Origin: Actinomadura pelletieri DSM 43383
Lineage (GTDB): Bacteria; Actinomycetota; Actinomycetes; Streptosporangiales; Streptosporangiaceae
Reading direction: 5' to 3'
NCBI RefSeq assembly: GCF_003634705.1
Contig: NZ_RBWU01000002.1
Span: forward strand, 1,178,001-1,242,000
DNA length: 64,000 nt
The position numbers and the translations under genes are program-made. Positions 30,387-38,994 of the stretch are shown here, in pieces. The first letter of the stretch is position 1; each line of letters starts with the position of its first letter. The notes below the pieces were generated by a model, which saw only the letters and a list, made by a program, of their open reading frames with translations, was not told the origin of the DNA and searched no databases.

Positions 30387-31342
30387 GAAGGCTCCCATCC
30401 GCTGGGCGAAACCTCGCCTCTGTCGAAATCCTAACCACCGACCAAACCGGCGGCCCGTTGCCGCAGGCCGCTACGCCTGCCCATGTCCCGGCTCCCGCTG
30501 CTGGGCAGGCACCGGCAATGCTCGTCAACCCGTCTCAGCGGAAATCGGATCGGACTCCGGGCGATCCCGGCGGGAGCTGGGTGATTCGGGGGCGGGACGT
30601 CAACAGCCGGGCGATGACCTCACTCTGACCGCCACTCAGTTCATTGTCCTGCTGGCCGACCTCAGGCAGAACGGCCCACCCCCGATCGCCCACGCCTTCC
30701 CCAGCTTGACCAAGGCCCCCCGGGCTGCCGTTGTTGCGGCAGTGGTTCGGGGGCGGCCGGTATCGGGTGAGGGGCAGGAGGCCGGCACCGCCGACTGCGC
30801 GAGAGGCTCGGTACCGGGTCCGTATGGCTCGGTCAACGCGTTGATCAGGGGATCCAAGACCAACCGGATGAGCCTCAGCCGGGCGGGTTGTTCCCTGCGC
30901 GCATTTCCCGACGTCGAGAGCTTCAGGCCTCTCGTGGATCGGTGAGACCGCGCCGCACTCAGCGGATGCCGCTCGGCCCAGTCCCTCAAGGCGCCGCCTA
31001 CACCCATTCGCCCTAGACTCCGGTTCGCCCGGCGGCAACCGTCGCAGCGACACGAGTGCCATGGCTGACCGTATTCGGACGGCCGCTCAATGTTTGACTC
31101 GGCGTTGTCGCAGGCTAGAAGCCATTTCGCTTCGAGACGTCATCCGTGCCCATCCGGTGGCGACCCTGTGTGGCTCCGAGATTACGGAAAGTGTGCAGAC
31201 ACTCACTGTGATCACGTGAATACTTGTCGTGTCCAACCCCCAGTGGTCTACTCGCCCGCCAGAGGTCACGGCACACCCATGGGTCCCAGGTGTGTCGCCC
31301 AGGCCGACCGGCGGCGCGGAGGCCACCGACGAAGGAGAGCAC
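30387..31342. other. 956-base region with a DUF397 remnant and no intact gene
   Basis: The stretch 30614-30680 translates as DDLTLTATQFIVLLADLRQNG, the C-terminal third of a DUF397 protein without its start. The following 300 bases are copy B of the duplication seen near 28.1-28.5 kb. The promoter of the secreted-protein gene is expected in the last 200 bases. Confidence 0.5.
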
Positions 31343-31714
31343 ATGCCGTCCATGAAGACCACCGCTCTGGCTCTGGTCACGGCAACCGCTGCGACCTGCC
31401 TGGCCACGGCCGGGGTGGCCGCCGCGCAGAGCACTCAGTCCCCGGCCAAACCGACCGCGCCGCAGGCCGCCGCCGTCCCGCCCGGCTACCAGATCGTCAC
31501 CCTGCCGAACGCCAACGTCCCCAACTTCCAGCGCCGGACGGTCTACTGCCCCAGTGGCAAGTACGTCCTCGGCGGCGGCGGCGAGGCGCAGGGCAACGGC
31601 GCCATCCTGGTCGGCTCGTTCCCCACCCCTGACGGCCGCGGCTGGATCGCGCTCGGCCGCCAGATCGGCTACGACTCCGTAGGCATCAGCGTCTACGCGA
31701 TCTGCGCCAGCTAA
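31343..31714 (+). CDS. secreted protein of unknown function
   Basis: 123 residues from ATG 31343, with AAGGAGA upstream. Sec signal peptide (KTTALALVTATAATCLATAGVAAAQ, cleavage after AAA). The mature part is short, Pro/Ala-rich, then VTLPNANVPNFQRRTVYCPSGKYVLGGGGEAQGNGAILVGSFPTPDG and a C-terminal Cys, so one disulfide between the two cysteines is likely. The Gly-rich beta pattern recalls small extracellular actinobacterial proteins of the shufflon/H-type-lectin-like kind. I cannot name it. Confidence 0.75.
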   Translation: MPSMKTTALALVTATAATCLATAGVAAAQSTQSPAKPTAPQAAAVPPGYQIVTLPNANVPNFQRRTVYCPSGKYVLGGGGEAQGNGAILVGSFPTPDGRGWIALGRQIGYDSVGISVYAICAS

Positions 31715-31947
31715 CAGATCCGCTTCATACGCCGGTCCCGTGCCGCCCACCGCTGCGGCCGGGACCGGTTGCGTTCTCCACCGATTTCCCCAGCCATATG
31801 ACCAACCCGCCGGACCCGCCGGCGTCCTTCGATTTGATCACTGCCTGAAGCCGCGGCCCACCTGCTCAACCGGCCGTGCCTGGCCCGCACCTGCCCGGCC
31901 CGCCTCGTCCATGGCACCCACGCCGTCTACCCACTGATGAGGTCAGC

Positions 31948-32110
31948 TCACCTCGCCGCCGCCTGCTGAACCGCCAGCCATCGCCGGGCATAGTCCGCCG
32001 ACTCCCGCAGGAACTCCTCTACCTCAGGCCGGTCGAGCTTCGCCTGGTGGAAGAGGTCCAGCAGTATGAGGAAGCTGGCGCTGGCCATGGTCTCGTTGTC
32101 GGCCAAAGGG
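31948..32110 (-). pseudogene. shifted-frame C-terminus of the following gene
   Basis: Reading the minus strand one frame away gives PLPLADNETMASASFLILLDLF, HQAKLDRPEVEEFLRESADY and ARRWLAVQQ to a TGA at 31948-31950. These residues align in length and pattern with the C-terminus of the neighbouring paralogue (GSKILLLAGLVADAQFNAEELDAF). The intact parent gene would therefore run 32437 to 31948. A single indel near 32105 separates the frames. Confidence 0.6.
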
Positions 32111-32437
32111 AGCGGTGTCCGTGAGGGTCTTGTCTTGAAGGACCTCGCGTATCAGGGCCTCCGCGACACGGGGATTGAGTTGCAAGGACTCGTCCCCGAT
32201 CAGGGCTTTTCGTAGGTCGGTGACATACCGGATGATCTCCGGGACCGAGTAGGTCGGGGAGAACTTCCGCAGCACCGCAACCGCGAACGCCGAGTAGCCC
32301 ATCAAGTTGTGAGCGATGATCTCGTCTGCGTCGGTTGGCTCCTCGAACTGCTCGGCCCAATCGCTGTCCTCGGTGAGGAAGAGACGGAGCATCTCAACGT
32401 GCTCGGCTCCTACCTCGACACTTGAGAAGTCGGTCAT
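32024..32437 (-). CDS. small unknown protein, frameshifted paralogue of its neighbour
   Basis: 137 residues as read. Residues 1-100 (VEMLRLFLTEDSDWAEQFEEP, EIIRYVTDLRKALIGDESLQLNPRVAEALIREVL) parallel the upstream gene product (VTSVRLRMADPELLDPQVGETLINIAL). The last 37 residues (RQRDHGQRQLPHTAG) do not, and the expected continuation is in another frame. It is either a recent frameshift, a sequencing error or, less likely, a recoding event. It starts within the stop of the upstream gene (ATGA overlap), so it belongs to a three-gene operon. Function unknown. Confidence 0.6.
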   Translation of the reverse strand: MTDFSSVEVGAEHVEMLRLFLTEDSDWAEQFEEPTDADEIIAHNLMGYSAFAVAVLRKFSPTYSVPEIIRYVTDLRKALIGDESLQLNPRVAEALIREVLQDKTLTDTAPFGRQRDHGQRQLPHTAGPLPPGEARPA

Positions 32438-32883
32438 GAGAAGACTTCGTCCGCCATACCTCGTGCCGTGGCCAGGAAGGCATCGAGTTCCTCAGCGTTG
32501 AACTGCGCGTCCGCGACCAGCCCGGCTAGCAAAAGTATCTTGCTTCCGTGGGACGCCCCACCACTGATGCCCTTTCGGGCTTCGGGCGGCAGTTTACCAA
32601 GAGCAATGTTAATCAGGGTCTCGCCCACCTGCGGGTCGAGCAGCTCGGGATCGGCCATCCGTAGGCGCACGGAGGTGACGAACTCGATGACCTCCGCATC
32701 GTCGGCTACCTCCTCGTCCTTCATGAACCGCCGCCTGGTGGCCTCGAAGAACGCTGCGGTGACCAGGGAGGCGTACTGGTTGGACGCCTTCTTGTCCAAC
32801 CGGTTCAACAGTCTGGAGTGTTCGTCACCATGCCCCTGGAGTTGCGCGCGAAGGGTCGCGACCTGCTCATCCGTTATTGTCAT
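32434..32883 (-). CDS. small unknown helical protein
   Basis: 149 residues from ATG 32883. Soluble and helical: a coiled-coil-like N-terminus (DEQVATLRAQLQGHGDEHSRLLNRLDKKASNQ), the central block DAEVIEFVTSVRLRMADPELLDPQVGETLINIALG, and a C-terminal helix pair (KILLLAGLVADAQFNAEELDAFLATARGMADE). It overlaps the upstream acidic-protein gene by 17 bases and the next gene by four. It is paralogous with that next gene, suggesting the two form a heteromer. No known domain. Confidence 0.7.
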   Translation of the reverse strand: MTITDEQVATLRAQLQGHGDEHSRLLNRLDKKASNQYASLVTAAFFEATRRRFMKDEEVADDAEVIEFVTSVRLRMADPELLDPQVGETLINIALGKLPPEARKGISGGASHGSKILLLAGLVADAQFNAEELDAFLATARGMADEVFS

Positions 32884-34477
32884 TGCTCCTCCGGAAGACT
32901 CTGTTGTAGGTATTCGTCGCCCCGTGCTTCAACGCCATCCCGATCATGACGAACGCAACGAGCCCGAGCGCCCCGCTTGGGCCGTTGATCGTATCGTTCG
33001 GTGTGCCGCCGGGGTAAGGGTTGTCATGTCGAACGCCGGGCTGGTAATCGCTGGGCGGTCGATGATCAAGTATTTCCTGTGCGTTGTTGTTGAACTTGGA
33101 GAATTCTTTGGCCGCATCTTCCAAGTTATCGTCCAAGCTCCGCATAGCCCGCCTCCAACCAGAATCCCGGTCGCGTTCGGGTTCGCGCAGGTCTTGGTTC
33201 TCATCGACCGGGGAGAGGAGTTCGCCGCGGTCGGCGGTGAGTTCTCCGGCGGTGGCGGGGTCGAGGTCGGCGCGGGTGGGGAGTCCGGCGAATCGGTTGC
33301 TTTCGTTCTCCTCGGGCGCCGGGGGTTCGGGCTGGTCGTCTGCGTTGCTATCGCGATCGGTCTCGTCGGCGTGTTCGTCGGGGCGTTCCTCTTCGCCGTC
33401 CGGGAGCGGCTGGGGATCGTCGTGGTCGGCGGGCCGGTCGTCGGTGTCGGGGACAGGGGCAGGGGTGTCCTCGCGGTCGGGTGGGGTGGCCTCGCCGGTC
33501 TGGTCGCCGGGCCGGTCGGCGTCCTCGCCCGGCGGCTCGGATTCGGGCGCCGGTCCGGGTTCCGGCTCCTCGGCCTCGGCGGTGTCGGACGGCGATTCCG
33601 CGCTGTCCTCGGCAGCGGGCTCCGGGTCCGTGTCCAATGGCTCGGCGCCTTCGGTTCCGGGGTCGTCGGCGGCGCGCGGCTCCTGGTCGGGGGTGTCCCG
33701 TCCACCGGTCTGTTCGTCCTGCTCGTCCGGTCGGTCGGCGGTGCCGGTCGGGACATCGGGTTCGCGGTCGGTGGGCTGGGCCGCGACCGGCTCGGTGTCC
33801 TCGCCCGGCGCACCGGGACCGTCCGAGCGGTCTTCCGTGTCGGCTGCCTGCCTCTCCTCTAACGCGGCCTTCTGCTCCGCGATGGCGCGTGCCCAGGACT
33901 CGGCACGTCGCCCCCGGGGCGCCTCGGACGCTTGCCCGGTGTCCGGCCTGCCGGGTTCCGCCGTGTCGTCGGCCCGTGCGTCGGACGACTCGGTGGCGGC
34001 ATCGCCGGTGACAGGGTCGCGGTCGTCGCCGTCTCGTGGGCCGGTCTCGTTGTCCTCGGTCCGCCGGTCATCTTCCTGACCGTCATCCTCCACCCGTCCG
34101 GCCTCGGCTGTCGGCTGGTCCGTGTCCTGCCGGACCCCCATCGCGCGGGCCCAGGATTCGGCGCGTGGGCGGCCGACCGTGTTGGGATCGTCGTTGGGGT
34201 CGCCGGACCTCTCCGGGCCTTGCCGCGCCGCCGTGCCGGGTTCGTCGGTCTTCTCCGCACCGGACTCCTCGGGCCGCGTCGCGTCCCGCTCCTCCGCCTT
34301 CGATTCGCCCTCGCCGCCGGTCTCGGTGGTGGCCTGCGCGGCGGCCCTGCTCTCCAGCCGGGACGGCTGCCCCGGGGAACCCGGCCGGTCCGGGGGCGGC
34401 CGGTCGTCGTCGGGCGCCTGGGGCTTGTCGGTGGTCTCCACTTTGGTGTCGGTCCCGCTGGTGTGGTCGACGCCCAC
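32867..34477 (-). CDS. acidic, disordered, C-terminally membrane-anchored protein
   Basis: 536 residues from the GTG at 34477 (an ATG at 34537 is possible but lacks a ribosome site). The first 430 residues are Asp/Glu/Pro/Thr-rich and disordered. A short helical motif occurs twice: RAESWARAMGVRQ near the first third and RAESWARAIAEQK further on. A structured C-terminal block (SGWRRAMRSLDDNLEDAAKEFSKFNNNAQEILDH) precedes one membrane helix (ALGLVAFVMIGMAL) and a short basic tail. It heads a coupled cassette with the two small paralogues. The layout suggests a tethered adaptor. No function is known to me. Confidence 0.65.
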   Translation of the reverse strand: MGVDHTSGTDTKVETTDKPQAPDDDRPPPDRPGSPGQPSRLESRAAAQATTETGGEGESKAEERDATRPEESGAEKTDEPGTAARQGPERSGDPNDDPNTVGRPRAESWARAMGVRQDTDQPTAEAGRVEDDGQEDDRRTEDNETGPRDGDDRDPVTGDAATESSDARADDTAEPGRPDTGQASEAPRGRRAESWARAIAEQKAALEERQAADTEDRSDGPGAPGEDTEPVAAQPTDREPDVPTGTADRPDEQDEQTGGRDTPDQEPRAADDPGTEGAEPLDTDPEPAAEDSAESPSDTAEAEEPEPGPAPESEPPGEDADRPGDQTGEATPPDREDTPAPVPDTDDRPADHDDPQPLPDGEEERPDEHADETDRDSNADDQPEPPAPEENESNRFAGLPTRADLDPATAGELTADRGELLSPVDENQDLREPERDRDSGWRRAMRSLDDNLEDAAKEFSKFNNNAQEILDHRPPSDYQPGVRHDNPYPGGTPNDTINGPSGALGLVAFVMIGMALKHGATNTYNRVFRRSNDNNG

Positions 34478-34961
34478 CCTCAAGCCCTTTCGCTGGACGG
34501 CACCGGGAACAAAGGCCCGGCAAAGGTCGGACGCCATCCAGAACGTGCGGGGCCAACGCCCAGGTAACGTCGCCCGTCAATGAAACCGAAACCGCCGGAG
34601 AATTGCACCCCTCCCGACCAATCCACCGAAATCGATCACACGAATCCACGCCACCAGGCCGGATGGCCCTCGCCCTTCGTCTGCTGAAGCGGAACGCACC
34701 AACGAACAATGTGTCAGTGGACGGATATCCCCCAAATCCGCAACCGTCCATCGCGCGTTCCACGACCTTCCGGTTCCTTCTCTCAGACCTCGGCGAACTG
34801 GGCCTGGCCACGGGCCTCCACCTTCCGCGCGCATTCCACTGCTTCTGCCAATGGACTCTCGCGCGCCTCACCCGCGTCTGGAAGCGAAGGCGCGGCGATC
34901 GAGGCGGCAGAGGGGTGTCAGTGGTTGTCGCTACGTTCGCCTCGAACACCGGGGAGGCCAC
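34478..34961. other. 484-base intergenic region
   Basis: Divergent promoter region between the acidic-protein gene and the macrodomain gene. No small gene, hairpin or DarT-like frame was found in either strand. Confidence 0.5.
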
Positions 34962-35489
34962 ATGATCGTTGAGCGGGCGGGCGACCTTCTCCGGGACGAC
35001 GCGCAGGCGCTCGTCAACCCGGTCAACACCGCTGGAGTCATGGGTAAGGGCCTCGCTCTCCAGTTCAAGCGCGCCTTTCCGGACGTCTTCACCGTCTACG
35101 CCGAGGCGTGCGCCGCCCGTCGGATGAGCCCCGGGAAGATTCTGCCTGTTCAGATCGACGGTGACCGCTGGGTCCTCAACTTCCCGACGAAGCGCCACTG
35201 GCGGAGTCGGTCCCACCTGAACGACATCGAGACCGGCCTGGACGACCTCGCCCGTGTCCTCGTCGAACTGAAGATCGTCAGCGTCGCCGTTCCGCCCCTC
35301 GGCTGTGGCCACGGCGGTCTCGACTGGGCGGCCGTCCACCCCCTGATCACCGCGAAGCTCGACTCCTTGAATCTGGCCGTCCACCTCTACGTCCCCGAAC
35401 CAGGCGAGCGGTCAACAAGCTCGTCCGCGGGGCCCGAACCCGATCCTGCGGAGTCGAACCGTTCGTCCACACGCGAGAAGACTTCATAA
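34962..35489 (+). CDS. macrodomain protein, DarG-like ADP-ribosyl hydrolase
   Basis: 175 residues from ATG 34962, with GGGGAGG upstream. Macrodomain motifs of the DarG/ALC1-like class: AGDLLRDDAQALVNPVNTAGVMGKGLALQFKRAFP (Asn and the GKG-L loop bind ADP-ribose), ILPVQIDGDRWVLNFPTKRHWRSRS, and VPPLGCGHGGLDWAAV (phosphate loop). DarG removes ADP-ribose from thymidine and is the antitoxin of DarT. The domain is full-length, but the C-terminal extension (about 150-175) is short and disordered, unlike full DarG with its YbiA-like part. No DarT is present next to it. Confidence 0.85.
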   Translation: MIVERAGDLLRDDAQALVNPVNTAGVMGKGLALQFKRAFPDVFTVYAEACAARRMSPGKILPVQIDGDRWVLNFPTKRHWRSRSHLNDIETGLDDLARVLVELKIVSVAVPPLGCGHGGLDWAAVHPLITAKLDSLNLAVHLYVPEPGERSTSSSAGPEPDPAESNRSSTREKTS

Positions 35490-35572
35490 GGAGTATTTCC
35501 CCATCGCCTGTCTTCGGCCGTCAGGGCCGGCGCCGACCGCCTCAGAACCGGACGAGGGCGCTTGTGAGCTCG

Positions 35573-36415
35573 TCATTTCTGACGGGGCGGCGTCGGGCGT
35601 CTGTGTTCGACCGGGGTGGCCGTGCGCCACGGCCACACCTGCACCATGTGTTCTTCCTGGGGGCTGCCGTTGCCACGGACGCACAGCCGCACTCGGTACA
35701 CCACATGCGGCCACACGTGGGTGGACAGGGGCCAAAGTTCCGTGCCCTCCTGGTCGGGGACGGCGAGAATCAGTTCGGGATAGGGGTGGCCGACCCACTG
35801 TTGGCTGATCTCCCCGACGTAGTCCCACTGCGTGACGTCGAGGTCCGGGGCGGCGGGCACCGTCTGCACCGTGACGTCGACGGTGGGAGTGCCCGTGGCG
35901 ACGGCCAGGCCCCGGCCGGGCACGGCGGACCGGATCGGCGGACCGGTGGTGGTGTCCGGACGTCCGTAGGTGAAGCCGGTGCGCCACCCACGCCGGGGAG
36001 GCTGGAACAGCGTGTAGTAACCGGCGTCGCCGGGCTCCAAGTGCTGCCGCGCGACGGCGGTCGGCCCGGGATGTGCGGGCAGGTTTCGTCCGACCTGGGC
36101 GAGCACGGCGTCCCGCACCCGCATGCACTCGTCCGCCTCGCGCTCCTTCCCGTTGTGCAGCAGGGTCAGGGCGTCCCGGTCGAGTTCCGCGACGACCACG
36201 TCCCACTGCCGCGCGGTGAGCGTCACCCGCACCTCCCGGCCGCCGGGGTCGTGCCGGCCGAGGATCTTCGTGGCGGCGAGGCAGTCGCCCTGTCTCCGGC
36301 GCAGGCCAACGCGATCGTGTTGGCGCTCGATTCGGGTAGCGGCGCCGAGCCGCAGTGGGGTGATCCGCGCGGCGTCTCCGGCGACGGGCAGCACGTCACC
36401 GAGGGCAGGGGGCAT
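35573..36415 (-). CDS. hypothetical protein
   Basis: 280 residues from ATG 36415, the second of two ATGs, at six bases from GAGAGGA. N-terminal 60 residues form a small beta-rich block (AARITPLRLGAATRIERQHDRVGL). The middle is helical (VTLTARQWDVVVAELDRDALTLLHNGKEREADECMRVRDAVL). The C-terminal half has a WDYVGEISQQWVGHPYPELILAVPDQEGTELWPLSTHVWPHVVYRVRLCVRGN beta pattern. No domain recognised. Convergent with the macrodomain gene and divergent from the EACC1 gene, so it may belong to the same defence island. Confidence 0.6.
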   Translation of the reverse strand: MPPALGDVLPVAGDAARITPLRLGAATRIERQHDRVGLRRRQGDCLAATKILGRHDPGGREVRVTLTARQWDVVVAELDRDALTLLHNGKEREADECMRVRDAVLAQVGRNLPAHPGPTAVARQHLEPGDAGYYTLFQPPRRGWRTGFTYGRPDTTTGPPIRSAVPGRGLAVATGTPTVDVTVQTVPAAPDLDVTQWDYVGEISQQWVGHPYPELILAVPDQEGTELWPLSTHVWPHVVYRVRLCVRGNGSPQEEHMVQVWPWRTATPVEHRRPTPPRQK

Positions 36416-36746
36416 GCGCATTCCTCTCGCCGACGGCAGGCCCTCAACGGCCGCGCACCCACCTCACTGGCACCGCGGCGAGATACGGCCACCAAAGGGC
36501 ATCAAATGGAGAATCTACTTCAAACCGTTACCGTGCCGAACGTGAAATGGGAAACAAGCTCGGCATCTCGACCGACTTCATCGCTCGACGCACCTGCGTG
36601 TCCGAAAGCGGCCATAAGAGAATGTATGTCATTGCTCTGTGCGGAACGTCTCACTCCTGCGATGCTCGGGGCGATGAATGAGGGACCGGTCCCGAATGCG
36701 AATCGTGATCGAAATCGCCGTGGCCAGGGCGGGGGAGTGGGGAAAT
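36416..36746. other. 331-base divergent intergenic region
   Basis: No hairpin, repeat or small gene was found that I can support. The region is less GC-rich than its surroundings (several A/T-rich segments between 36490 and 36660), consistent with promoters for the EACC1 operon and the opposite hypothetical gene. Confidence 0.45.
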
Positions 36747-37103
36747 ATGGATCTTCAGATCGGGGTCACCGGCGGTGACGAGGTTCACGAGTGTGCCCGG
36801 CTCTTGGAATGGCTACGTGCGGATCGGCGACTGGCCGGACACGTTCGGGCCCGGCGGCGGGCGCCGGGGCCCGAGGAACTGGGCGGGGCGCTGGACGTGG
36901 TGATGGTCGCGGTCGGATCCGGCGGTGTGGCCGCAGCGTTGGCGCAGACCCTTCCGGCTTGGATCCAGAGCCGCCGACCGCAGGTGAAGTTCATCCTCAC
37001 CACCAGAAACGGCGACCGCGTGGAATTGGAGACCGCCGACGCCGCCGAAGCCTCGCGCCTCATCGCCGAGCTGCTGAGCCGCCACGATGCGTCCGCCGAG
37101 TGA
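36747..37103 (+). CDS. EACC1 (effector-associated constant component 1)
   Basis: 118 residues from ATG 36747, with GGGGA upstream. The pattern ECARLLEWLRADRRLAGHVRARRR, LDVVMVAVGSGGVAAALAQTLPAWIQSRRPQVKFILTTRNGDRVELETADAAEASRLIAELL matches EACC1, the small constant component described by Kaur and Aravind's group beside caspase, trypsin and other effectors in bacterial conflict systems. It ends 17 bases inside the start of the caspase gene. It presumably couples or restrains the effector. Confidence 0.88.
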   Translation: MDLQIGVTGGDEVHECARLLEWLRADRRLAGHVRARRRAPGPEELGGALDVVMVAVGSGGVAAALAQTLPAWIQSRRPQVKFILTTRNGDRVELETADAAEASRLIAELLSRHDASAE

Positions 37104-38556
37104 GCCGCGCGCCGATCTGGCGGGCTCGCACGCTCTTCTGATCGGCACCTCCCGATTCCACGAGCGCGCCTACACCGGAGTTCCTGCGGCGGCCAACAGC
37201 CTGACGGGCATGTACGAGATGCTGACGGAGCCGTCCTGTGGAGGTTGGCCGCCCGACCAAGTCACCGTCATCGCCGACCCCGAGGGTGCCGCACAGTTGA
37301 TCCAGCGGATTCGGCGGCTGGCCGAAACCACGACCGGCACCCTCCTGCTGTACTACGTCGGCCACGGGGTCATCAGCGAACGAGGGAACCTCACCCTAAC
37401 CCTGACCGACACCACCGCCACCGACCCCGATCTGACCGGTGTCGAGTACGACCACATCGACCGCGCGTTGCGCGCGAGCCCCGCCCGTGTCTCGATCGTC
37501 ATCCTGGACTGCTGTTACTCGGGACGGGCCATCAGCGCGCTGAGCGGGCCCGACACCGTTGCCGACAGCACCAGCGTCGAGGGCGTGTACACCCTGACCG
37601 CGGCGGAGGGCCCCGCCCACGTCGTCCCTCACCACCAGCAGCACACCACCGGGACGTCCTTCACCCAGGAACTCCTGGGCCTGATCACCGAGGGCCTCCC
37701 CGACGGCCCCGAGATGCTCAGCTTCGACCTCCTGTACGGCCACCTGGCCCAGCGCCTCCGCCGCCGCGGTCTGCCCCGGCCCAACCAGCGCGGGACCGAC
37801 ACCGTCCACCACTTCGCCGTGGCCCGCAACCGCGCCTACGGCGGGTCGTCCAGGCCGCAGAACGAAGGCGAGGAGCGAGCGCCCACCGCCTCAAGTGACG
37901 CGGGTTCCCGCCATGAGCCTCCTCGATCCGAGAGGCCGACCACGGTGGCCCCTTACCGTGCCGTGCCCCGGACGGCGCTGCGGCTTCCCACTCCCTCCGC
38001 GACGGCCACCGGGAACGACACACTGGCCTTCCAGAGCCGTATTCGGGCCGGGAAGGTGCTGACCTCCTACCTGGGGTTTCCGCACGTCGCCTTCGTGGTT
38101 GTCATCTGCTTGTTCGCGATTGTCGTCTCGATCGGCTCGCCGCGGGTCGTCAGCTTGATCGCGGCCGGAATCCTGCTCGGCATCGCGGTGGCGCTGTTGC
38201 TGATCATCCTGATGCACTTCGTCATGATCGTCGTCGACCTCGTCGGTCCGCGTCGGCTGACCATCGGCCCTGAAGGAGTCGCCATCGTGTGGGGGCGGCG
38301 GCGAGCCATCTATGCCTGGGAGGAGATCGCCGCCCTGGAAGTGGCGCGGACAGGTCGACTCCGTCCCCGTCCGACGCTGATGCTGTGGACGAGCCCGTCC
38401 CCGCGGAGGGTTCCCGCACCTGAGGTGCCGCGCCTGAGCAGGAACCCTCGGCGTCCACCCTGGCGTGATCGAGGCACCGGATGGATCCGAATCTGCTATC
38501 TCGACCAACTCCAGCGCGGCCGTGAACTCGAGCGACTGCTGACAAAGGACGCCTGA
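37087..38556 (+). CDS. caspase-family protease with C-terminal membrane and PH-like region
   Basis: 489 residues. The peptidase C14 domain (1-250) has ALLIGTSRFHERAYTGVPAAANSL, the catalytic His in LLLYYVGHGVIS (about 93) and the catalytic Cys in VILDCCYSGRA (about 142). A linker follows, then two membrane helices (about 333-380, FVVVICLFAIVVSIG and LIAAGILLGIAVALLLIILMHFVMIVV) and a short PH-like domain (LTIGPEGVAIVWGRRRAIYAWEEIAALEVA). The protease domain is expected on the cytosolic side. It overlaps EACC1 by 17 bases, and a membrane microprotein overlaps its stop (TGATG). Both catalytic residues are intact. Confidence 0.92.
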   Translation: MRPPSEPRADLAGSHALLIGTSRFHERAYTGVPAAANSLTGMYEMLTEPSCGGWPPDQVTVIADPEGAAQLIQRIRRLAETTTGTLLLYYVGHGVISERGNLTLTLTDTTATDPDLTGVEYDHIDRALRASPARVSIVILDCCYSGRAISALSGPDTVADSTSVEGVYTLTAAEGPAHVVPHHQQHTTGTSFTQELLGLITEGLPDGPEMLSFDLLYGHLAQRLRRRGLPRPNQRGTDTVHHFAVARNRAYGGSSRPQNEGEERAPTASSDAGSRHEPPRSERPTTVAPYRAVPRTALRLPTPSATATGNDTLAFQSRIRAGKVLTSYLGFPHVAFVVVICLFAIVVSIGSPRVVSLIAAGILLGIAVALLLIILMHFVMIVVDLVGPRRLTIGPEGVAIVWGRRRAIYAWEEIAALEVARTGRLRPRPTLMLWTSPSPRRVPAPEVPRLSRNPRRPPWRDRGTGWIRICYLDQLQRGRELERLLTKDA

Positions 38557-38648
38557 TGAGTGCAGCCGAACTAGTACTGATCATCGCGATCATCGTTGCC
38601 TTCGTCACGACTCTTGTTCTGGCGATCATCATGAGGCGACCGCGTTGA
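38556..38648 (+). CDS. transmembrane microprotein 1 coupled to the caspase gene
   Basis: 30 residues starting MSAAELVLIIAI and ending IIMRRPR. Its ATG overlaps the caspase stop codon (TGATG), so translation by reinitiation is likely. One hydrophobic helix of about 21 residues with a basic C-terminus implies a single-pass inner-membrane peptide with the positive end in the cytosol. I know of no named family. Confidence 0.6.
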   Translation: MSAAELVLIIAIIVAFVTTLVLAIIMRRPR

Positions 38649-38691
38649 TCTCCGGTCGTGATCGCCCGAAAACAACATCGATGGGAGCGCA

Positions 38692-38775
38692 ATGGGTGTA
38701 ATGATCGTCATCCTTGTTGCAGTGCTGGCGTCGGTCGTCACGCTGCTGCTGATCGGACGTTTCCGCAGACGGTGA
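38692..38775 (+). CDS. transmembrane microprotein 2
   Basis: 27 residues, MGVMIVILVAVLASVVTLLL then IGRFRRR. GGGAG lies five bases before the ATG. It has the same layout as the preceding microprotein (one helix, Arg-rich cytosolic end), and both read V-T-x-L-x-L in the helix, so the two may be paralogues. It starts 43 bases after microprotein 1. Confidence 0.6.
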   Translation: MGVMIVILVAVLASVVTLLLIGRFRRR

Positions 38776-38994
38776 ACCATGTGAGCGGCGATGGGCGCCG
38801 GGCGAGGCCCCGCTGACACTCGACGTAGGCCACTGACAGGTGGCGCCGGCCCCCGGGGTGGACGAGGGCTTCGCGATCCAAAGCGGCGCGTGCGGTTCGG
38901 CGGCGTGCCGACCGATGCCGGTGGCCGGATGCTCCCGAGCGTCCATGAGCCCGCGGAGCGCATCAAGGGTGTGTTGCGGGGTAGCGGGGGTGTT

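Noticed and set aside
32468..33862. A 464-residue plus-strand frame rich in Gly and Val
   Set aside because: Antisense of the acidic-protein gene, whose repeats and membrane helix are coherent on the minus strand.
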